From positions 1 through 18,469 of the forward strand of contig CADCOU010000049.1 in NCBI GenBank assembly GCA_902803155.1: a stretch of 18,469 nucleotides of DNA, read 5' to 3'. A model generated the notes under the pieces. The model made no database searches and was not told where the DNA came from. It worked only from the letters and a program-made list of their open reading frames with translations. The position numbers and the translations under genes were made by a program. The stretch comes from an uncultured Lachnospiraceae bacterium. GTDB lineage: Bacteria; Bacillota; Clostridia; Lachnospirales; Lachnospiraceae. Of this stretch, positions 1-7,234 are shown piece after piece. Position 1 is the first letter of the stretch. Every line of letters starts with the position of its first letter.

Positions 1-74
1 AGCAGATCAGCTTTACAGTTGCCTCGAACGATGATTCCGTCATCCGCTGGAACGGAACGCAGCGGCGTTCCTGC

Positions 75-120
75 CGCACCTGCATCCGCTGTCGGATATA
101 CTATCCGGGATGCAGGTGCG
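75..120. repeat. Long stem-loop beyond the rpsO terminator
   Basis: Bases 75-87 and 108-120 form a perfect 13-bp inverted repeat. Inside it, 93-98 and 102-107 form a second 6-bp stem around a 3-base loop, leaving a 5-base bulge (88-92) on one side. Neither strand has a T-run after the stem, so this is not a standard intrinsic terminator. It lies four bases from the rpsO terminator hairpin (124-155). It could be an RNA-processing or 3'-end stability element, a second part of a tandem terminator, or the leader structure of the next gene beyond the left edge. I see no convincing coding sequence in 1-165. One plus frame stops at 32-34, and a minus-strand ATG at 40-42 lacks a Shine-Dalgarno sequence. 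Confidence 0.6.
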
Positions 121-123
121 ATA

Positions 124-155
124 AAGCACCCGGCCCAGGAAAGGTCCGGGTGCTT
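124..155 (-). terminator. Intrinsic terminator of rpsO
   Basis: The perfect 10-bp GC-rich stem AAGCACCCGG (124-133) pairs with 146-155. On the minus strand it is followed by a short T-rich tail (TTTAT). It begins about 10 bases after the rpsO stop codon, as expected for the end of that transcript. The tail is short, so termination may be incomplete and read through into whatever lies beyond the left edge. Confidence 0.7.
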
Positions 156-165
156 GCAATCGTGA

Positions 166-432
166 TTATTTACGAAGACCAAGCTTCGCGATCAGTGCAC
201 GATATCCTTCGATATCATTCTTCTTAAGGTACTCAAGAAGACCTCTTCTCTTACCGACCATCTTCAGAAGACCTCTTCTGGAATGATGATCCTTGGTGTT
301 GACCTTCAGATGCTCGGTCAGCTCTCTGATCCTCTCGGTCAGGATTGCGACCTGAACTTCCGGAGAACCGGTATCGCCGGGCTGTCTTCCGTACTCTTCA
401 ATGATAGCTGTTTTCTTTTCTTTTGTGATCAT
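166..432 (-). CDS. rpsO: 30S ribosomal protein S15
   Basis: The 88-residue protein has the usual S15 length and sequence. It includes the conserved GDTGSPEVQVA segment (res. 19-29), the DHHSRRGLL segment (about 48-56) that contacts the 16S rRNA three-way junction, and a C-terminal YRALIAKLGLRK. S15 is a primary 16S rRNA-binding protein that nucleates the 30S platform. The ATG is preceded by GGAGG (plus 442-446) at 9 bases. It is the last gene of the rimP-rpsO block but has its own promoter (527-555) and a structured leader, so it can be transcribed separately. S15 is autoregulated through its mRNA leader in several bacteria, and the leader here could serve that purpose (inference). Identification is secure. 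Confidence 0.98.
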   Translation of the reverse strand: MITKEKKTAIIEEYGRQPGDTGSPEVQVAILTERIRELTEHLKVNTKDHHSRRGLLKMVGKRRGLLEYLKKNDIEGYRALIAKLGLRK

Positions 433-460
433 GTTGTTTTTCCTCCATTTTGATAAAAAC

Positions 461-507
461 GCCTGTCACGAAGAAGCGGTCGGAGATTCCTGCTCCTGAG
501 TGACGGC
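461..507 (-). promoter_or_regulatory. rpsO leader hairpin, terminator-like; candidate S15 autoregulatory element
   Basis: In the minus-strand transcript, GCCGTCAC (507-500) pairs with GTGACAGGC (469-461) with one bulged A, followed at once by GTTTTTATC. An inner GGAG/CTCC stem (482-485 with 493-496) can form within the long loop. The structure lies between the rpsO promoter and the rpsO Shine-Dalgarno at 442-446. It is therefore inside the leader, where it could attenuate transcription or bind S15. It could also end read-through transcripts arriving from ribF. No promoter fits between the hairpin and rpsO. Confidence 0.6.
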
Positions 508-526
508 TTACTGAACATACCCTGTG

Positions 527-555
527 AATATAACATCTAAGCCCGGATGCGTCAA
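527..555 (-). promoter_or_regulatory. Promoter of rpsO (sigma-70/SigA type)
   Basis: On the minus strand, TTGACG (555-550) and TATATT (532-527) are separated by exactly 17 bases, each matching consensus at 5 of 6 positions. The -35 box overlaps the end of ribF (stop codon at 552-554). The predicted start near 520 gives a leader of roughly 85-90 bases before the rpsO ATG. Confidence 0.75.
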
Positions 556-1457
556 GTAGTAAACGATAAGGCGGATACCTTGTCCTTTTCGATCTGGGCC
601 TTCAGTTCTTCCAGTGAATCAAAACGTATCTCATTCCTGAGAAAATGTACCGGAGAGACTGTGATGCCGGAACCATACAGATTCCCGCTGTAATCAAGAA
701 GCGTCGTCTCGATCGTCCTGTGCGTCCCGCGGACCGTAGGCCGGAAACCGATATTAGTCAATCCCTTGAAGCGAGTCCCGTCCGGCAGTTCAGTCATGCT
801 GACATATACGCCGTCTCCCGGAAGGATCTTGTCTTCGGGAGGGGTCAGATTAACAGTAGGCATGCCGATCGAGGTACCGATATGTCTTCCATGCTGAACG
901 ATCCCGCTGATGCGGTATTCTCTTCCGAGAAGCGCACGGACAAGTTCCATGTCGCCTGCAGAAAGCGCGTCCCTGACTCTTGAGGAACTGATCTCCTCAG
1001 ACAGGTAGGTCTCTTTCTCAACAATATCCGTAGAGTATCCGAACGAAGGACCGGAATACTGCAATACGAGGGCATCACCCGACCGGTTATGTCCGAAACG
1101 GTAATCTGTCCCTGCAGCAACATAAGAAGCATGCAGCGTATCCGACAGGATCGTTTCGATGAACTGCTCCGGAGTCATCTCCATAAAGGAACGGGAAAAC
1201 GGACATTCGATGAGAACGTCCATACCCAGATCATCCAGGATACGGGCTCGCTCTTCGTGAGAAAGGATACCGTCGCTGTTCACTTCGATCGCAAACAGCA
1301 CAGACTGTGTATCTTCCGATGCCGCAGCATCCAGGACACGCCGGATCAGCTTCAGGTGGCCCCTGTGAAGACCGTCAAACTTGCCGAGCGCGACACAGCT
1401 CTTTTTAACAGGATCCCTGTCAGCGACATATTCTTCTAAACTGTGATAGATTCTCAC
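552..1457 (-). CDS. ribF: Bifunctional riboflavin kinase / FAD synthetase
   Basis: RibF converts riboflavin to FMN and then FAD in the cytoplasm. The 301-residue length fits the family. The N-terminal adenylyltransferase domain shows GKFDGLHRGH (25-34), the nucleotide-binding HxGH motif, then YRFGHNRSGD (119-128) and ISSSRVR (156-162). The C-terminal kinase domain (about 180-300) shows GRHIGTSIGMPTVN (190-203), DGVYV, NIGFRPTV (235-242) and the ET-LLDYSGNLYG segment with the catalytic-region Glu (250). Two positions differ from the commonest forms: PTVN instead of PTAN, and FGHNR instead of FGKNR. The start is GTG, with GGAG 11 bases upstream. It follows truB by 45 bases and its end contains the rpsO -35 box. 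Confidence 0.96.
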   Translation of the reverse strand: MRIYHSLEEYVADRDPVKKSCVALGKFDGLHRGHLKLIRRVLDAAASEDTQSVLFAIEVNSDGILSHEERARILDDLGMDVLIECPFSRSFMEMTPEQFIETILSDTLHASYVAAGTDYRFGHNRSGDALVLQYSGPSFGYSTDIVEKETYLSEEISSSRVRDALSAGDMELVRALLGREYRISGIVQHGRHIGTSIGMPTVNLTPPEDKILPGDGVYVSMTELPDGTRFKGLTNIGFRPTVRGTHRTIETTLLDYSGNLYGSGITVSPVHFLRNEIRFDSLEELKAQIEKDKVSALSFTT

Positions 1458-1502
1458 GAGTTGGTCGACTCCATTCAGTTTCCAGAGAACAAATCGGTTC
1501 CT

Positions 1503-2405
1503 TTACAATTCCATCAGCATCCGGTACGGTACATAAGAGCCGGTGCGTTCGTCGCGACGATAGACGGCGACGAATTCTCCATCGCTCGTACACACCCGGA
1601 TAAGGGGTCCGGCCCCCTGTTTCGGGATGCCGAGTTCTTCCGTCTCCAGACGGTTTCCGTTCAGGAGTTTCCTGTCACTCTCAACCTGTGTCCGGACTCT
1701 GAGACAGTCCAGGAACATCTCTTCCACCGGGATGATCTTTTCAGCCAGTTCGCCTCTGAGCATTCGCTCTTCGATATCGCCAAGCCTGACAGCGTCTTCC
1801 AGATATAGTCCTCCGACGCGTGTGCGGGTCAGGTGTTTCATGACTCCGCCGCAGCCAAGCTTATCTCCGATATCCGCACATAGCGTTCTTATATAAGTCC
1901 CTCTGGAACATTCTACGGAAAATGTTGCTTCCGGCAATCGTATGGATTCGATCCGGATGGAATCGATCCGGACGCGGACCGGTTTTCTCTCTATGGTTTT
2001 CCCTTCTCTGGCGAGTTCGTAGAGACGTTTTCCGCCGATCTGCTTCGCAGAATACATAGGCGGGATCTGATCGTACTCTCCCCGGAAGGAAAGAATTGCA
2101 TCCCTGACGGATTCTTCGGTGATATCTGTTGTCGGGACTTCTTTCAGAACGGTTCCCGTCATATCCTGCGTATCTGTCGTAACACCAAGGAGAAGGACGC
2201 AGCGGTAGGTCTTGTCATGATCAGTCATGTATTCGGAAAGTCTGCAGCCGCTGCCGAGAAGAACAGGCAGTACGCCGACCGCGGCAGGGTCCAGCGTCCC
2301 TGCATGACCGATCTTTTTCTGACGAAGGATCCCGCGAAGCTTTGCCACGACGTCGTTACTGGTGTACCCTTCTTCTTTGAATACGTTGAGAATACCGTTA
2401 AACAT
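1503..2405 (-). CDS. truB: tRNA pseudouridine(55) synthase
   Basis: TruB isomerises U55 of the tRNA T-loop to pseudouridine and acts as a tRNA-folding chaperone. The 300-residue protein has the catalytic motif GHAGTLDP (33-40) with nucleophile Asp39, the IPPMYSAKQIGGKRLYELAR region (114-133), and the SRGTYIRTL segment (167-175), followed by a C-terminal PUA-like part. The usual N-terminal KPxGxTS reads KEEGYTS here, so the conserved Pro is replaced by Glu. The ATG (2403-2405) overlaps the end of nrnA by 8 bases, implying translational coupling, with an AAGGGG Shine-Dalgarno 4-5 bases upstream inside nrnA. Confidence 0.97.
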   Translation of the reverse strand: MFNGILNVFKEEGYTSNDVVAKLRGILRQKKIGHAGTLDPAAVGVLPVLLGSGCRLSEYMTDHDKTYRCVLLLGVTTDTQDMTGTVLKEVPTTDITEESVRDAILSFRGEYDQIPPMYSAKQIGGKRLYELAREGKTIERKPVRVRIDSIRIESIRLPEATFSVECSRGTYIRTLCADIGDKLGCGGVMKHLTRTRVGGLYLEDAVRLGDIEERMLRGELAEKIIPVEEMFLDCLRVRTQVESDRKLLNGNRLETEELGIPKQGAGPLIRVCTSDGEFVAVYRRDERTGSYVPYRMLMEL

Positions 2406-3363
2406 TCTGCCCCTTCAGCTGATCCGCTGCCATGACTGCAATGCTGCCGACTATATCATGTACACTGCCTGTCATCGTGCAGCCTGCCGCCATTTTGTGA
2501 CCGCCTCCTCTGAAGAAAACGGCGATCAAAGAAACATCAACTTTTCCGTTGGACCGCATGCTGACTTTGTATTCATTTTCTCCGCTCTCGTAGAGAAACA
2601 GGGCAGCTTCCACCCCTTCGGTGACGCGTAGCTGCTGAACGATCCCGTCCAGATCCTGCGGTTTTACCTGATGAAGATCCATATCCTTCCTGGAAACAAC
2701 CGTATAGATCACTTTGCCGTCAAGCATCAGCCTGCTGTCGGTCAGCGCTTTTCCGAGGATCCGGTTCTGCTGCCAGGTTTTCCGGAAGAAGGTATCGTCA
2801 CAGATCTTTGAGTATGCGATACCGGTGTCCATCAGCCATCCTCCGACCATCATTGTCCGGCTGGAGGTACAGCTGTACTGGAATATCCCGGTATCATGGA
2901 CGATGCCCATATACAGAGGTTCTGCGATCGTTTTATCCAGTCTGTCCCGGCCGATCAGAAGTGTGATGATCTCCGAGGTGGAGCTGGCGTCCGGCTGGAT
3001 CTCATTGACCATTCCGAATCCGGTGTTGGAAATATGGTGGTCAATAACAACCTGAACAGAGGCTTTGTCAAAGTATTTCCCGGCGTCTCCAAGCCTGTCA
3101 TGGTCTGCACAGTCAAGGCTGAAAAATATATCGTAGTCCTTCGCTTCAGTGCAGTCATGAAGGATATCCTCCGAGTCCTTCACAAATGTATAGGAACGGG
3201 AATAAGTATCTTCCAGATAGACGGAGGCCTGAATCCCGGGATAATAACGCTTCAGGAACAGATAGAGTCCCATACAGCTTCCGAACGCGTCTCCGTCTGG
3301 CCTGACATGTCCGGCGATCCCGACTGTTTTTGCTTTGCACAGCAGTTCGTCCAGATTGATCAC
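2398..3363 (-). CDS. nrnA: DHH-family bifunctional oligoribonuclease / pAp phosphatase
   Basis: NrnA-type enzymes degrade 2-5 nt RNAs and, in Bacillus, dephosphorylate pAp. The 321-residue protein has the metal-binding residues of the DHH domain in order: H19 with RPDGDA (21-26), D84 in SLDCAD, DHH (108-110) and D157 in VHDTG. It ends in a DHHA1 domain with the GGGHKMAAGC substrate motif (286-295). The start is GTG, whose GTGA overlaps the rbfA TGA by 4 bases; GAGGA lies 9 bases upstream (plus 3373-3377). Placement between rbfA and truB is common in Clostridia. The pAp activity is assumed from homology; a c-di-AMP or pGpG preference cannot be excluded. Confidence 0.92.
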   Translation of the reverse strand: MINLDELLCKAKTVGIAGHVRPDGDAFGSCMGLYLFLKRYYPGIQASVYLEDTYSRSYTFVKDSEDILHDCTEAKDYDIFFSLDCADHDRLGDAGKYFDKASVQVVIDHHISNTGFGMVNEIQPDASSTSEIITLLIGRDRLDKTIAEPLYMGIVHDTGIFQYSCTSSRTMMVGGWLMDTGIAYSKICDDTFFRKTWQQNRILGKALTDSRLMLDGKVIYTVVSRKDMDLHQVKPQDLDGIVQQLRVTEGVEAALFLYESGENEYKVSMRSNGKVDVSLIAVFFRGGGHKMAAGCTMTGSVHDIVGSIAVMAADQLKGQNV

Positions 3364-3776
3364 GCTTCACCGTCCTCTTCCGCGGCCGGGCTTTCCGAAG
3401 CGCTCTCTGCTCTTCTCCGCTCGTCCTCTGCTATCACCTCATCGATGCGGTGCGACATACCGACGCCGTAAGCGATCGATGTATCCGGTATAAAGTGGAT
3501 CGAAGGGGTATTCCTGAGATTCACCGTAGAGGCAAGCTCATGCCGGATAAAACCTTCGGCCTGCTTTAATCCGCGGACAGTGTCTTCGAGACTGTCCTGA
3601 CTGCCGAGTACAGAGATGTACGCACGGCAGGTCTTCAGATCCGGGGCAACTTCAACTTTCGTAACACTTGTCATAGGATCGATCCTCGGATCCTTTAACT
3701 CATGCATGACGATCTCCTGAAGCTGCCGGCGGACTTCTTCATTGATTCTTATGTTTTTTATGCTGTTCTTACGCAA
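3360..3776 (-). CDS. rbfA: Ribosome-binding factor A
   Basis: RbfA is a KH-fold protein that binds the immature 30S subunit near the 16S 5' helix and assists late maturation. I place the start at TTG (3774-3776), giving 138 residues beginning (M)RKNSIKNIRIN, the usual N-terminus in related Clostridia. An AAGGG Shine-Dalgarno lies 9 bases upstream. The open frame runs on upstream to an ATG at 3911, but that 45-residue extension overlaps the end of infB in another frame and has no RbfA similarity. Core features are ELKDPRIDPMTSVTKVEV and LKTCRAYISVLG, then RHELASTVNLRNTPSIHFIPD. The last 20 or so residues are Glu/Ala/Ser-rich and look disordered, making it slightly longer than the usual 115-130. 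Confidence 0.93.
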   Translation of the reverse strand: MRKNSIKNIRINEEVRRQLQEIVMHELKDPRIDPMTSVTKVEVAPDLKTCRAYISVLGSQDSLEDTVRGLKQAEGFIRHELASTVNLRNTPSIHFIPDTSIAYGVGMSHRIDEVIAEDERRRAESASESPAAEEDGEA

Positions 3777-3785
3777 TGTTCCGTA

Positions 3786-3790
3786 CCCTT
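3786..3790 (-). promoter_or_regulatory. Shine-Dalgarno that fixes the rbfA TTG start
   Basis: AAGGG on the minus strand sits 9 bases before TTG at 3776, in the 34-base gap after the infB stop. It supports the short RbfA model over the long in-frame extension. A nearby out-of-frame ATG at 3793 opens only 11 codons and has no such site. Confidence 0.6.
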
Positions 3791-3810
3791 CATACAAACT
3801 TACAAGGTTC

Positions 3811-6800
3811 TCATGACCTCGGGATCTCGACCATGACATAAGCCTCGACCTGGTCGCCTTCCCGGATCTCACTGAACCCGTCAAATACCAGACCGCACTC
3901 ATACCCGGCACGGACTTCCTTCACATCATCCTTGAATCTCTTCAGGGATGCGATAGAACCTTCGAATACCAGATCCCCGTCACGTGTGATACGTGCTTTG
4001 GATCCTCTCTGTACGGTTCCGTCAAGTACATAGGAACCGGCGATGTTGCCGACGCCGCTCGCCTTGAAGATCTGGCGGATTTCCACATGGCCGGTGATCT
4101 TTTCTTCATAGATTGGTTCAAGCATGCCCTTCATGGCGTTCTCAACGTCATTGATGGCATCGTAGATGACCTTGTAGAGACGGATATCAACGCCTTCGTG
4201 CTCTGCGGTCGACTTGGCCTGTGCGTCCGGCCTGACATTGAAGCCGATGATGATCGCATTGGAAGCACCCGCAAGTGTTACGTCGGATTCGTTGATCGCA
4301 CCGACTGCGGAATGGATGATCTTAACGACTACTTCATCATTGGACAGCTTCACGAGACTCTGTCTGAGTGCCTCGACAGATCCCTGCACATCTGCTTTGA
4401 CGATCAGGTTCAGATCCTTCAGGGTACCTTCCTGGATCTGGCTGAACAGATCGTCAAGAGAGGTTCTCTTCCTGGATTCTTCAATCATCTTTTCCTTGCC
4501 GACATTGATGAAGGTTGCGGCAAAGTTCTTGGCTTCCTTCTCGGTCTCAGGTGAGGTGAAGATCTCGCCTGCGCCGGGGACATCGGAAAAACCGATGACC
4601 TCAACGGGCATGGACGGACCGGCTTCTTTCACACGGCGTCCCTTGTCATCCGTCATGGCTCGGATCTTACCGTAGCAGGAACCTGCGTCGATCGGATCTC
4701 CGACATGCAGCGTACCCTTCTGAACAAGGAGGGATGCGACCGGGCCGCGGCCTTTATCCAGTTTTGCTTCTATGACAAGTCCTCTTGCACGGCGGTTCGG
4801 GTTGGACTTCAGTTCCATTACGTCCGCAGTAAGAAGGATCATCTCAAGCAGGTTGTCGATCCCTTCATGTGACTTTGCGGAAACCGGTACCATGGTGGTA
4901 CTTCCGCCCCAGTCTTCCGCGATCAGTTCGAACTCGGTGAGTTCCTGTTTGACGCGGTCGATATTGGCACTCGGCTTGTCGATCTTGTTGATCGCGACAA
5001 TGATCTCGATGCCTGCAGCCTTCGCATGGTTGATCGCCTCAACGGTCTGCGGCATAACGCCATCATCCGCAGCTACTACGAGAACCGCGATATCAGTCGA
5101 GTTCGCGCCTCTCATACGCATGGCAGTAAATGCCTCGTGTCCGGGCGTATCAAGGAAGGTGATTGTACGGTCATTGTAATGAATGACGGACGCACCGATG
5201 TGCTGTGTGATCCCGCCGGATTCCCTGTCTGTAACATGGGTGTCGCGAATCGCGTCAAGAAGCGATGTCTTACCGTGATCGACATGTCCCATCACGCAGA
5301 CAACAGGCGGTCTGGCAACCAGATTATCTTCGTTCTCTTCATCTTCCTTCAGAAGATCTGCGATCAGATCCTTCTTCTCTTCATGCTCGCAGAGAATCTC
5401 GTAATCAACAGCGATCTCTTCTGCTTCTTCGTATGTAAGATCCTGGTTCAGTGTAACCATCTTGCCTGCCATAAAGAGTTTCTTGATAATGGCAGACGGC
5501 TGGATCTTCATCTTGTCGGCGAGTTCCTTCAGCGTGATCTGATCCGGGAGCATAATTGTTTTGATCTGCTCTTCCACTACAGGAACCGGTTCCGGCTTAT
5601 GGAACGCTCCTGCACGGTTCGGATCCTTTTTACGCCGTCCGGTCTGCACCCGGTCGTTTGCGTCGAAACGATTGTATTTTTCGTTGCGGTCCTTACCTTC
5701 CCGTCTGCTGCTTCCGCGGCCTGCGCGGTTTCCATCACGGTTCTGGTCGTAGTTTTTGCCCTTGGAAGGAGCACCGTTCCTTGAGCCGGGCTTACCGCCC
5801 GCAGGAGCTCCGTTCTTTCCGGAAGCCGGCATGGGAGCAGACATCTTGCCGGCATCTCTTCCGGAAGATCTGCCCTGAACATTACCCTGTGCAGGTCTTC
5901 CGCCTGCAGGCTGAGCGCCTTTTGAACGCTCTCCCTGATACGGACGGCGCTGTCCCTGTGCACTTCCCTGTGCCTTTCTGTCCTGAGCGGGACCTCTGCC
6001 GCCTTCAGGCCTCTGTGTACCCTGGGCTCTGGCAGTTTCAGGCCTCGGCTGAGCCTGCGGTCTGGAAGGCTGCTGAGGTGCATTCGGGCGTTCCTGTGCG
6101 GCAGGTCTTGCGGATTCCGTACGGGCAGCTTCCGGTGTCTTTACCCCGGCATTCGGGGTCTGCATTGCCTTATCCGTTGCGGAAGCGGGCTGCGCAGACA
6201 TATCCTGCTGTCTTGCTGCTTTCGGAGCCTGAGATGAAGCTGCACTGCTTCCGGCGGAAGGCGCAGTCTGAGCTGGCCTTACAGCAGATGCGTCATGAGC
6301 CGGCGCAGGTCTCTGCAGCGGTCTTCCCTGTGCGTCGACAGGTCTGCGGACCGGGATCGGATTGCCGTTCGCGTCCACTCTTCTGACCAGCGGTCTTCCC
6401 TGTGCGTCGACAGGTCTGCGGACCGGGATCGGATTGCCGTTCGCATCCACGGGACGCCGTCTGAGCTGTCTTCCCTGTGCTTCCGCCTGAGCCTGAGCGG
6501 ATCTCTGCTGCGCCTGTTTGGTCGGCATGCGTGAAATGACCCCGCTTCTTGCGTTTTCACGGCGGAAAACAGCTACGAATTTCTTTTTCTTCGGTGCTTC
6601 CTGGGAAGCTTCTTTTGTATCCGGAGCAGCACTTTTAGCCTCCGGAGCAGAGGCCTCCTTCTTCGGAGCAGCCGCTTCTTTTTTAGGCTCTGCGGGTTCT
6701 TTCACGGGAGCCTTTTCGGGTTTCTTTGCATCAGCGCTGAATCTGCTGCGCACTTTCGCGGCCGTTTCTTCATCCAGGCCGGTCTGCGCTTTGGCGTCCT

Positions 6801-6888
6801 CTATGCCCATTGCAGCGAGGACACCGATCACATCAGCGGATGTTTTCCCGAGTTCTTTTGCAATTTCATGTACTCTGATCTTTCCCAA
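3811..6888 (-). CDS. infB: Translation initiation factor IF-2
   Basis: IF2 is the GTPase that brings fMet-tRNA to the 30S subunit and promotes 50S joining. Domains of the 1025-residue protein are: an N-terminal IF2N module (1-50, GKIRVHEIAKELGK); a very long Ala/Pro/Gln/Arg/Gly-rich linker (about 51-435) containing a tandem repeat at 136-192; a second IF2N module (about 440-500); the G domain with GHVDHGKT (534-541), DTPG (580-583), NKID (634-637) and SAK (670-672); then domains II-IV to the C-terminal end. It is longer than many Gram-positive IF2s because of the linker. The start is TTG (6886-6888), fixed by the conserved IF2N start and by GGAGG 9 bases upstream. It lies 6 bases after ylxQ and 34 before rbfA. 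Confidence 0.98.
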   Translation of the reverse strand: MGKIRVHEIAKELGKTSADVIGVLAAMGIEDAKAQTGLDEETAAKVRSRFSADAKKPEKAPVKEPAEPKKEAAAPKKEASAPEAKSAAPDTKEASQEAPKKKKFVAVFRRENARSGVISRMPTKQAQQRSAQAQAEAQGRQLRRRPVDANGNPIPVRRPVDAQGRPLVRRVDANGNPIPVRRPVDAQGRPLQRPAPAHDASAVRPAQTAPSAGSSAASSQAPKAARQQDMSAQPASATDKAMQTPNAGVKTPEAARTESARPAAQERPNAPQQPSRPQAQPRPETARAQGTQRPEGGRGPAQDRKAQGSAQGQRRPYQGERSKGAQPAGGRPAQGNVQGRSSGRDAGKMSAPMPASGKNGAPAGGKPGSRNGAPSKGKNYDQNRDGNRAGRGSSRREGKDRNEKYNRFDANDRVQTGRRKKDPNRAGAFHKPEPVPVVEEQIKTIMLPDQITLKELADKMKIQPSAIIKKLFMAGKMVTLNQDLTYEEAEEIAVDYEILCEHEEKKDLIADLLKEDEENEDNLVARPPVVCVMGHVDHGKTSLLDAIRDTHVTDRESGGITQHIGASVIHYNDRTITFLDTPGHEAFTAMRMRGANSTDIAVLVVAADDGVMPQTVEAINHAKAAGIEIIVAINKIDKPSANIDRVKQELTEFELIAEDWGGSTTMVPVSAKSHEGIDNLLEMILLTADVMELKSNPNRRARGLVIEAKLDKGRGPVASLLVQKGTLHVGDPIDAGSCYGKIRAMTDDKGRRVKEAGPSMPVEVIGFSDVPGAGEIFTSPETEKEAKNFAATFINVGKEKMIEESRKRTSLDDLFSQIQEGTLKDLNLIVKADVQGSVEALRQSLVKLSNDEVVVKIIHSAVGAINESDVTLAGASNAIIIGFNVRPDAQAKSTAEHEGVDIRLYKVIYDAINDVENAMKGMLEPIYEEKITGHVEIRQIFKASGVGNIAGSYVLDGTVQRGSKARITRDGDLVFEGSIASLKRFKDDVKEVRAGYECGLVFDGFSEIREGDQVEAYVMVEIPRS
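6313..6483 (-). repeat. Tandem repeat in the IF2 linker
   Basis: Two 62-base blocks (6317-6378 and 6389-6450), 72 bases apart, differ by a single base. They encode a 24-residue unit made of two 12-residue halves, RRPVDANGNPIPV-like and RRPVDAQGRPLV-like. A degenerate further half (AEAQGRQLR) lies at the N-terminal side, giving about four to five half-units at residues 136-192. The near identity at nucleotide level, including third codon positions, points to recent duplication or ongoing copy-number change. The period is a multiple of three, so the frame is kept. Confidence 0.9.
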
Positions 6889-6894
6889 ATCTAA

Positions 6895-7221
6895 CTACCT
6901 CCGTGTATCCTCTGTTCCGGCCGCTTTCAGGATCGCCGCTGCAAGTCCTTCATCCGTGACGGCTGCCGTGGTTCGGTCTGCCTTCCCAAGACAATGTCCG
7001 AGCGTTTCCTTATCAGCAAGTTCGATCACCGGAACATGGTACCACTTACACATGTTATGGAATTTTTTCTTTGTATTGCCTGAAGCATCTGCAGAGATGA
7101 CTGCCATCTTCGCCAGCCCGCCCTTGATGGCTCTCTCTGTGGAGAATTCGCCTGAGGCGGCCTTCCCGGCCTTCTGTGCAAGACCCAGAAGATTCAGGAT
7201 CTTTCTTTCATCCGGATTCAT
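6895..7221 (-). CDS. ylxQ: L7Ae/L30e-family RNA-binding protein YlxQ
   Basis: This 108-residue protein belongs to the L7Ae/L30e/S12e/Gadd45 fold, whose bacterial YlxQ members bind kink-turn RNA. It shows the family's N-terminal ILNLLGLAQKAGKAASGE stretch, an AVISADAS strand-turn, and a W-HVPVIEL segment followed by LGHCLGKADRTTAAVTD, matching the conserved LG-aiGk-rrtvvai region. Its exact target is unknown. I choose the ATG at 7219-7221 because CGGAG lies 8 bases upstream. An earlier ATG at 7225-7227 is only 2 bases from that site, and the longer frame to 7272 overlaps ylxR by 38 bases. It sits between ylxR and infB, and its stop overlaps the infB Shine-Dalgarno region. Confidence 0.88.
   Translation of the reverse strand: MNPDERKILNLLGLAQKAGKAASGEFSTERAIKGGLAKMAVISADASGNTKKKFHNMCKWYHVPVIELADKETLGHCLGKADRTTAAVTDEGLAAAILKAAGTEDTRR
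6898..6902 (-). promoter_or_regulatory. Shine-Dalgarno of infB, overlapping the ylxQ stop
   Basis: GGAGG lies 9 bases upstream of the infB TTG. It spans the last two ylxQ codons (CGG AGG), immediately before the ylxQ TAG (6895-6897). A ribosome finishing ylxQ would cover this site, so the two genes are probably translationally coupled. Confidence 0.75.
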
Positions 7222-7234
7222 GTTCATATCTCCG

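Noticed and set aside
1..74. Start or end of a further gene at the left edge
   Set aside because: Several frames are open over this short span, but none shows a ribosome site or a recognisable protein end; PNPase N-terminal sequence is not present.
3760..3793. Out-of-frame ATG at 3793 with 11 codons across the rbfA start
   Set aside because: It has no Shine-Dalgarno and nothing supports translation; noted only because it could mislead start calling.
3777..3911. N-terminal extension of RbfA to an upstream ATG
   Set aside because: It overlaps the infB C-terminus, lacks RbfA similarity, and the TTG at 3776 matches the family N-terminus with a ribosome site.
5026..5784. Plus-strand open frame of 252 codons within infB
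   Set aside because: Antisense to the IF2 G domain and linker; no recognisable domain; explained by codon bias of infB.
6313..6483. Repeat cluster considered as CRISPR or mobile-element repeat
   Set aside because: The period is 72 bases, in frame, without spacers, and it encodes a regular peptide repeat inside infB.
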